Origin: Phycisphaeraceae bacterium
GTDB lineage: Bacteria > Planctomycetota > Phycisphaerae > Phycisphaerales > Phycisphaeraceae
Assembly (NCBI GenBank): GCA_020849625.1
Contig: JADLFV010000129.1
Location: 16,658 to 80,657 of the forward strand
Direction: 5' to 3'
Length of the DNA: 64,000 nucleotides
A model generated the notes under the pieces. The model saw nothing but the letters and a program-made list of their open reading frames with translations. It was not told where the DNA came from and did not search any database. The position numbers and the translations under genes were made by a program. Positions within the stretch are counted from its first letter, which is position 1. Every line of letters starts with the position of its first letter. This document shows, piece after piece, positions 58,720 to 64,000 of this stretch.

Positions 58720-60477
58720 TCAATTCACCTTGACCACCACCAGGGAGGTGTCGTCGATGCTGCGGCGGGTGCCGGTGAACTGGCGGACGGTCCAGTGCAG
58801 ATGGTTGAGGGCGTCGGTGGCGGACTTGCTGGCGCACTGGCGCAGGGTTTGTTCGACGCGCTCGTTGCCAAACTTGCGGCCGTCGGCGTTGAAGGCATCG
58901 ACCAGGCCGTCGGTGTATAGCAGCAGCAGGTCGCCGCGGTTGAGATCCCAGATGCCTTTTTCGTAGTGCTGGGTTTCATCGACGCCCACGATCATGCCGC
59001 CGGTGGCCAGTTGATGGATGCGGCCGTCGCGCAGCAGCAGCGGGGGGTTGTGCCCGGCGTTGCAGTAGGTCAGGCGGTGCGTCTCGGGGTTGAACACGCC
59101 GTACCACAGCGTGGCGAATTCGTTGTCCAGCGTATCGCGGCAGAGGGCGACGTTGCAGCGGGCGATGATCTCGTCGAGGTCGTACACGTCCTGGGCATAA
59201 GCGCGCAGCGAGGCGCGGACGGAGGCCATCAGCAGGCTGGCGGCAATGCCCTTACCGACCACGTCGCCGATGGCGATGCCGAGGTTGTTCTGATCCAGGT
59301 CGATAAAGTCGTAGAAGTCGCCGCCCAGCTCGAAGCTGGGGATGTAGCGGGCGGCGATCTCGAACGGCGGATACTGCGGCATTTTGGTCGGCAGCATGCG
59401 GCGCTGCACGCTGGCAGCCAGGTGCAACTGGCGGCTGAGTCGCTCGTGCTCGTGGCGCGTGGTTTCCAATCGAGCGTTTTCGATCGCAGCGGCGAGCATC
59501 TGGGCGATGGCACGCAACAGGTTGACCTCGAACGCGCTGAAGCGGCGGGTCTGGGCGCTGTAGAGTTGCAGCGTGCCGATGGGTTCGCCCTGGTGAACGA
59601 TCGCGGCGCAAAGCATGGAGACCAGGCCCTCGCGGCGGGCATCGTCGGGATGGAGCGAGCGGGCGTCGGTGGGCATGTCCTCGATCTGCACCACTTCGCC
59701 TTCGAGAGCCGCCTTGTACATGGTCGAGCGATCCAGCGGCACGTGGCCCTTGTCGATGTAGCGCTGCGAAAGGTTGTGCGAAGCGCGCGATACCAGCATC
59801 GGCTTGCCGTCGATCTTTTCGATCAGGCGAATCATGGCAGCCCGCGCCTGCATGACCTCCGCCACCGACTGCACCGCGGTGTCGAGCACCTGGCGCAGGT
59901 CCTTGTGCCCGGCGATCAGGCGACTGACGCGATACAGAGTCGAAAGCTCGCGCACGCGGCGGCGGGCCTGGTAGTCGTCGTAGCACAGGCGGGCGATGGC
60001 GTTGGCCAGCAGATAGAGAAACTGCACGCTGGCCGCGCGGTTGGGGCCGCAGGATTCCTCCGCCTGCCGCACCACGTCGTCGAGACGCTCGGGCGGCACG
60101 CCCAGTTCCTGGGCCAGGGCCCGCAGGTGCGGGCGCGGATTGCGCATGTGCGTGTTCAACGGCTTTTCGATGGCGATCGAGCCGAGCCTGCGCCCGCCCA
60201 CGATGATCGGTGCGATGAAGCGGCCCTGCTCATCGAGCAGTTGATCGAGCACCATGTCGGATGCGTCACGGCTCTCAGCGTCAGTGCGCCGGGTCAGCGG
60301 TTGATCGTCAGCATCGCGGATGACGGTCGCCAGGCGGGTGACGGCTGAGAAGGAATCCTGAATTTCCTGCAGCGTGGCCAGGTCGAGAAAATCAGTCAGC
60401 GACAGCGACTGGTCCACCGAAAGTTCAGTGAACGATTCATCCAGCGGCGCGAGAGAAGTTTCGGGCAGGTCGTTCAA
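58720..60477 (-). CDS. SpoIIE/RsbU-type phosphatase with PocR and GAF domains
   Basis: 585 residues. The N-terminal ~150 residues match a PocR-type sensory domain (DFLDLATLQEIQDSFSAVTRLATVIRDADDQPL). A GAF domain spans ~190-340 (LYRVSRLIAGHKDLRQVLDTAVQSVAEVM ... LVSMLCAAIVHQGEPIGTLQLYS). The C-terminal PP2C-like phosphatase has SFELGGDFYDFIDLDQNNLGIAIGDVVGKG, NAGHNPPLLL and LLLYTDGLVDAFNADG with the metal-binding Asp residues. It should dephosphorylate STAS-domain antagonists; the STAS protein at 42.2 kb is a candidate but the genes are 16 kb apart. Confidence 0.9.
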   Translation of the reverse strand: MNDLPETSLAPLDESFTELSVDQSLSLTDFLDLATLQEIQDSFSAVTRLATVIRDADDQPLTRRTDAESRDASDMVLDQLLDEQGRFIAPIIVGGRRLGSIAIEKPLNTHMRNPRPHLRALAQELGVPPERLDDVVRQAEESCGPNRAASVQFLYLLANAIARLCYDDYQARRRVRELSTLYRVSRLIAGHKDLRQVLDTAVQSVAEVMQARAAMIRLIEKIDGKPMLVSRASHNLSQRYIDKGHVPLDRSTMYKAALEGEVVQIEDMPTDARSLHPDDARREGLVSMLCAAIVHQGEPIGTLQLYSAQTRRFSAFEVNLLRAIAQMLAAAIENARLETTRHEHERLSRQLHLAASVQRRMLPTKMPQYPPFEIAARYIPSFELGGDFYDFIDLDQNNLGIAIGDVVGKGIAASLLMASVRASLRAYAQDVYDLDEIIARCNVALCRDTLDNEFATLWYGVFNPETHRLTYCNAGHNPPLLLRDGRIHQLATGGMIVGVDETQHYEKGIWDLNRGDLLLLYTDGLVDAFNADGRKFGNERVEQTLRQCASKSATDALNHLHWTVRQFTGTRRSIDDTSLVVVKVN

Positions 60478-60511
60478 GAGCGTGGATCGGTGGAGGGCGA
60501 AACCGTCAGGA

Positions 60512-62290
60512 TCAAGGCTTCGATGGGGCCTCGGCTGGTGGCGCAGACTGCTCCGCGGCGGGTGTTTCCGCGGGGGTCTCTACCGCGGCAGGTGGTGGTG
60601 CGGGCGCGTCAGCCTCGGCGTCCGGGGTTGCGGCATCGAGCCAGATGCTGCGCAGCACGGGCAGCAGCGGATCGCGCGGGTCGCGGCTCTGGGCCATGGC
60701 CAGCCCGTAACGGATCAACTGGCGGGACTGCACCTGGTAGCCCAGGTAAGCCATCATGATGCCCGGATCATCGGTGGAGTCGGGGCTTTCGATCAGTTGG
60801 TTGAGTTCACCCTGCACCCAGCGCAGGCGTTCGGCGCTGGGCAGCAGGCGTGCCTCGTAACGGGCGGCGATCAGTTCGGGGTGGCGCTCGAAAAGCCGGC
60901 GCAGGTTGAGCGCGGAGGAGCGGATCATGCCGGCTCCCAGTTGAGCGTGCATCATGCCCACGCTCGGCATCGGATCATCGGGCGTCAACATCTGGGCCTG
61001 CTTGTAGGCGCTTTCCGCCTTGAAGAAATCGCCGGACGCCAGGGCCGCCTCAGCTTCGCCCATCAACTGGTTGCTGCGCGTCTTTTCCGCGCCAGCCAGC
61101 GAAGGAAAAGCGGGCAGGTCGTAGTTCAACTCGCCCAGCAGGTCGTTGACTTCGTTCTGCTCAGCCTGAGTTTTCAATTCGGTTTCCGCGGGCTGCTCGG
61201 GAATGCCGTAGGCCTTGCGGATCGCTTCGAGGGCAGCCTGTTCCGCCTGCTTCACGCGCTCCTGATCGGGCTGTTCGAGGTCAGCCGATTCGGTTTCGTC
61301 CACAGGGCTCTTGATCAGTGGTTTGCCGGACTTGCTCTTCTCGCGCAGCTCAGCCATCAGCGCGCTATAGACGCTGGGCTGCGCTTCAGCTTTGGGGTTC
61401 TCCAGGATCGACTCGCGCGCCTGCTGGATGTTGAACCACTGCTTAGGGGCGTTAGGCTGAAGCTGCTGGCCGAGGGCCAGGGTCAGCGCGCCGGGCAGCG
61501 GCTGCGCCTCCTGCTGCTCTTGCTGCTGCTGCGGCTGCATCGTGTCGGTTTCGACCGTGGTGCTTTCCGGTTCTTCCACGGTCACCTGTGGCGGCTGAGT
61601 CGGACTGATGCGGGCGTCCTTGTTCAGCGCCTGGCTGGCGTCGTCGAGCTGCTTCTGCTGCTCGGGGGTGATCGGCGGGCGCATGGTGGGCGTCTGGGTA
61701 TCGACCTGGCGCACGCCCAGCAGCGGCGAATCGCTCAGCGCCAAAGTCTGACCTTCCGTGCTGCGCACGGCGCTGAGGCTGGACGTGGTGACCAGGGGCG
61801 ACGACAGGAAGCTGTAAGAACCGGAGCTGACCAGTCGCTGGCCACCCTCATAGTAGTAGCCGGCCCCGGCCCCGGAAGGTCCGCCGGTCGAGAGGCTCTG
61901 GCCGGCGAGGTTGGTGTACGAGCGGAAGACCGGCGCCGTGCCGCCGCCGTAGCGAGTGAGGGGCTGTGTGTTGACCAATGCGGGGGCCGAGTAAAGCGAC
62001 TCGGCCCGGAAGTTGAAGAGGCTGTCGCTGCCCAGCGCGCCCTGGAACTCACCGGGCGCGGTGTAGCCGATGTCGCCCTGAAAGCCGCGGCCGCCGGCCA
62101 CGTTGCCGGTGACCAGGTCGTTGCGCAGGCGGTAGTCGGGCATGGGGTTGTTGCTGTTGGCGCCGCCGGAACCGACGCGCAGATTGGCATCGAGCGCTCG
62201 GCCGCTCTGTCCGCCGGCCGCCTGCTGGCCCAGGGCCGGCAGTGTCATGGCCAGCGTGAGGAACGGGATGAGGATCAGTCTGGTGGTCAT
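60512..62290 (-). CDS. Exported TPR-containing protein
   Basis: 592 residues; GAGGG upstream of the ATG. Signal peptide MTTRLILIPFLTLAMTLPALGQ. A Gly/Asn-rich region (GGANSNNPMPDYRLRNDLVTGNVAGGRG, resembling other planctomycete exported proteins) is followed by a Gln/Glu-rich linker and a C-terminal TPR-like region (NQLMGEAEAALASGDFFKAESAYKQAQMLTPDDP). The C-terminal tail is Ala/Pro/Glu-rich. The function is unknown. Confidence 0.75.
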   Translation of the reverse strand: MTTRLILIPFLTLAMTLPALGQQAAGGQSGRALDANLRVGSGGANSNNPMPDYRLRNDLVTGNVAGGRGFQGDIGYTAPGEFQGALGSDSLFNFRAESLYSAPALVNTQPLTRYGGGTAPVFRSYTNLAGQSLSTGGPSGAGAGYYYEGGQRLVSSGSYSFLSSPLVTTSSLSAVRSTEGQTLALSDSPLLGVRQVDTQTPTMRPPITPEQQKQLDDASQALNKDARISPTQPPQVTVEEPESTTVETDTMQPQQQQEQQEAQPLPGALTLALGQQLQPNAPKQWFNIQQARESILENPKAEAQPSVYSALMAELREKSKSGKPLIKSPVDETESADLEQPDQERVKQAEQAALEAIRKAYGIPEQPAETELKTQAEQNEVNDLLGELNYDLPAFPSLAGAEKTRSNQLMGEAEAALASGDFFKAESAYKQAQMLTPDDPMPSVGMMHAQLGAGMIRSSALNLRRLFERHPELIAARYEARLLPSAERLRWVQGELNQLIESPDSTDDPGIMMAYLGYQVQSRQLIRYGLAMAQSRDPRDPLLPVLRSIWLDAATPDAEADAPAPPPAAVETPAETPAAEQSAPPAEAPSKP

Positions 62291-62480
62291 GGTTAAGCCC
62301 TCCCGTCAGTGAGCCGGACGCCTGCCCGGTGCCTATCTATTGTATGTATGTCGGCTGCCGTTGGATCGAGTATTCAGCCGAGGCCCCATAATTCGCCTGC
62401 CATCGCCCTTTTTGCCCCGGAAGTTGCTTCCCTGGAAGGTTCCGGGGTGAGGCGTGCTTCACTTTCGGGGGCACGCCGGG

Positions 62481-62945
62481 TCAGAGCAGCTCCACGATGT
62501 GGAAACGCTTGGGGCCGCGCGGCAGATCGACCTTGACCGTCTCGCCCACGCGGGCTTTCATCAGGGCCTCGCCCATGGGACTGCTGGCGGTCACCTCGAT
62601 CTCGTCGGCATCGAAGTTGCCACTGGCTTCGCCCACGATCTTGTAGAGGTCCTCGCTGTCGTCGTCCAGGTCGCGCAGCTTGACCAACGAGCCCATGAAC
62701 ACCATGTCCTCGGGCACCGCGTCACCGGAGGCTACATGCGCTTCGCTCAGGCGCGCCTCCAGCCGGCGGATCTCCGCTTCGTTGAGGCCCTGCTCCTCGC
62801 GGGCGGCGTGATAGTCCGCATTCTCGCTGAGGTCGCCGTCACGCCGGGCCTCGGCGATCCGCCGCGACAACTCCGTTCGCCGGCCCTTGAGCGTCTCCAG
62901 GCGTTCGGTCAGTTTCACTTTTTCCTGTGCGGTGATGAACTGCAA
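62481..62945 (-). CDS. greA: Transcription elongation factor GreA
   Basis: GreA rescues backtracked RNA polymerase by stimulating transcript cleavage. The N-terminal coiled coil has the tip sequence GDLSENADYHAAREEQ with the acidic residues that enter the polymerase channel. The C-terminal FKBP-like domain reads VFMGSLVKLRDLDDDSEDLYKIVGE ... SSPMGEALMKARVGETVKVDLP. ORF track start is TTG 62951; a second TTG at 62945 is 8 bp from GGGAG and preferred, giving 154 residues. Confidence 0.95.
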   Translation of the reverse strand: MQFITAQEKVKLTERLETLKGRRTELSRRIAEARRDGDLSENADYHAAREEQGLNEAEIRRLEARLSEAHVASGDAVPEDMVFMGSLVKLRDLDDDSEDLYKIVGEASGNFDADEIEVTASSPMGEALMKARVGETVKVDLPRGPKRFHIVELL

Positions 62946-63017
62946 GATCAAATCTCCCGTGAAAAAAATACCCCAACGCCCGGGAAGATTTCTTCCGCGG
63001 GCGTCGGTCGGTCCACG

Positions 63018-63665
63018 TCAGGCTACGTGCTTCATTCTAACCGAGCAGACCTGAAACAGCAGCAATGCTCCCCAGGCGCCCACCGACACCGCCGCCATCA
63101 GCGAAATGTGCTCGGCCCACGGCCGCGGCTGGAAATTACCCGCCGCCTCGGTCAGGGCCCACAGCGAACCCAGCGGACTCACCCACGTCGGCCAGGAACC
63201 ACGCCCCAAACCCAGCATCAGCAAGGGCTCACCCAGCAGCAGCAGCAGGCAGGCCCCCATGGCCGCAGTCCTGAATCGGCCGCGATCCCACAGCCCGCCC
63301 ACCGCGATCAGCCAGCCCACCGCCAGGCTCCAGGCCGCCATCGCCACCGCCAACCACACCGCCTGGTGCATCGGCCAGCGGGCGATGGTCATCAGCGGCC
63401 AGACCACCGCCTGCCACAGCAGATTCAGCGCTAGCCAGTCCAGCAGCACGCCGCCCGTCGAGCCCCATTGACTGAGCCGCAACGCCGGCCACGCCACGAA
63501 CAAACCCAGCGCCGCGCCGAACACCAGCCATCGCACCGCCGCCTCGTTCACGCTCATCTCCAGCCACTGCATCCCCCACAGCGCCAGCAGCCAAAGGCTC
63601 CAGCCCAGGATCAGCAGCCGCACACTGGGCCGGCCCGGCCGACGATGCCGCAAAGCGATGGACAT
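63018..63665 (-). CDS. Polytopic membrane protein
   Basis: About 215 residues from the ATG at 63665 (the ORF reaches a GTG at 63701). Five to six hydrophobic segments are seen (LLILGWSLWLLALWGMQWL, VRWLVFGAALGLFVAWPAL, LLDWLALNLLWQAVVWPLM, AVWLAVAMAAWSLAVGWLIAVGG, AAMGACLLLLLGEPLLML, ISLMAAVSVGAWGALLLFQV). Resembles an ABC-transporter permease-type accessory protein in general layout, but no motif confirms it. Confidence 0.6.
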   Translation of the reverse strand: MSIALRHRRPGRPSVRLLILGWSLWLLALWGMQWLEMSVNEAAVRWLVFGAALGLFVAWPALRLSQWGSTGGVLLDWLALNLLWQAVVWPLMTIARWPMHQAVWLAVAMAAWSLAVGWLIAVGGLWDRGRFRTAAMGACLLLLLGEPLLMLGLGRGSWPTWVSPLGSLWALTEAAGNFQPRPWAEHISLMAAVSVGAWGALLLFQVCSVRMKHVA

Positions 63666-63701
63666 GCGGAAAGTATAGGTTGCCAATCGTGACCTTTGCA
63701 C

Positions 63702-64000
63702 AGCCCCGGCTGAGGCCGGTTTACCGGCCGTGACAATGAGAAATCACGCGGGTAGGATTTTTGATCTAGCGGCTTCGGCCGCCGTTGAGGCCGTTTGATT
63801 GAGGATTTAGCGGCCAAAGCCGCCAAATCAAAAATCACCGCGCCGCGCCGTGACGGGTCCGATCGGCCCAGACCCGCCACGCGCGCAGCAAGGCGACACC
63901 ACTTCGTGACGCACCACTTGCGCAGCACATCACTTCCGGGGGGAAGGCCAGTTTCGCCGAGGCCCCATAGAGCCGGTAGGCGACGCGCCTGTCAGCCCCC
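63702..64000. repeat. Window-end region with inverted repeat, no gene seen
   Basis: ATTTTTGATCTAGCGGCTTC... (63757-63782) and GCGGCCAAAGCCGCCAAATC... (63810-63835) are diverged inverted copies around a short loop. A TAGCCCCGGC-type piece lies at ~63702. GCCGAGGCCCCATA occurs at ~63957 and also at ~62377. No coding sequence is supported up to the window end. Confidence 0.55.

Noticed and set aside
58966-60348. 460-aa plus-strand ORF
   Set aside because: Antisense to the SpoIIE phosphatase, no recognisable domain.
60374-62296. 640-aa plus-strand ORF
   Set aside because: Antisense to the exported TPR protein; Leu/Arg/Gly-rich shadow frame.
62420-62455. CCCCGGAA / TTCCGGGG hairpin after greA considered as terminator
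   Set aside because: No T-run follows on either strand, so it was not listed as a terminator.
62454-63434. 326-aa plus-strand ORF over greA and the membrane protein
   Set aside because: Antisense frame; the minus strand has clear GreA motifs.

Overview
The window looks like a chromosomal segment of a Planctomycetota bacterium, most likely of the Phycisphaerae type. This is an inference from content: several PEP-CTERM exported proteins, dockerin-like calcium repeats joined to PEP-CTERM tails, H-X9-DG type pseudopilins, many sulfatases, a CxxCGYDLRA zinc-ribbon protein, and dense gene-junction hairpin repeats. Most of the window (about 18-64 kb) is GC-rich. The first 15 kb is visibly more AT-rich and is bounded on both sides by broken recombinase or transposase genes, so it is probably an acquired island.

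Layout. 1-2 kb: an IS3 transposase remnant abutting a chimeric serine-recombinase/IS110 ORF. 2-9.9 kb (minus strand): a catabolic operon with a pseudopilin, a TIM-barrel isomerase, a Gfo/Idh/MocA dehydrogenase, an FAD oxidoreductase, a UroD-like protein and a sulfatase. 10.8-14.5 kb (plus strand): a glycosidase-like dockerin/PEP-CTERM protein and a sodium:solute symporter. 14.6-15.3 kb: debris of a recombinase and a korA fragment. 15.4-31.4 kb: mixed small, membrane and housekeeping genes (panB, a WecA/MraY-like transferase, a deoxyhypusine-synthase-like enzyme, dapB, a TPR protein, kdsB, an SPFH protein with an Arc-like partner, pyrG, a DUF481 outer-membrane protein). 31.4-44.5 kb (minus strand): a type II secretion operon in the order histidine kinase, STAS protein, GspE, GspF, GspL-like, GspM-like, GspC-like, GspG, GspH, GspJ, GspI, GspK. 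Secretin and prepilin peptidase are not in the window. 44.7-58.6 kb: PEP-CTERM proteins and a second polysaccharide-utilisation cluster (GntR regulator translationally coupled to a pseudopilin, jelly-roll and dockerin proteins, three sialidase-fold proteins, two sulfatases). 58.7-64 kb: a PocR-GAF-SpoIIE phosphatase, a TPR protein, greA and a membrane protein.

How the parts may work together: the two carbohydrate clusters encode sulfatases, sialidase-like and glycosidase-like proteins, each with its own pseudopilin. The central operon encodes an assembly machine that could handle such pseudopilins, and two of its minor pseudopilins carry C-terminal lectin-like domains. The HK and STAS genes at the head of the operon, and the distant SpoIIE-type phosphatase, hint at partner-switching control. 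These links are inference.

The most unusual signal is a set of short repeats organised as inverted pairs, mostly with a 7-nt (sometimes 8-nt) internal period. They occupy gene junctions and run, in frame, into coding sequence. All four minor pseudopilin genes have leader peptides encoded by four different repeat families, the kdsB start codon lies in a repeat loop, and pyrG and kdsB carry in-frame internal insertions. This deserves the closest second look.
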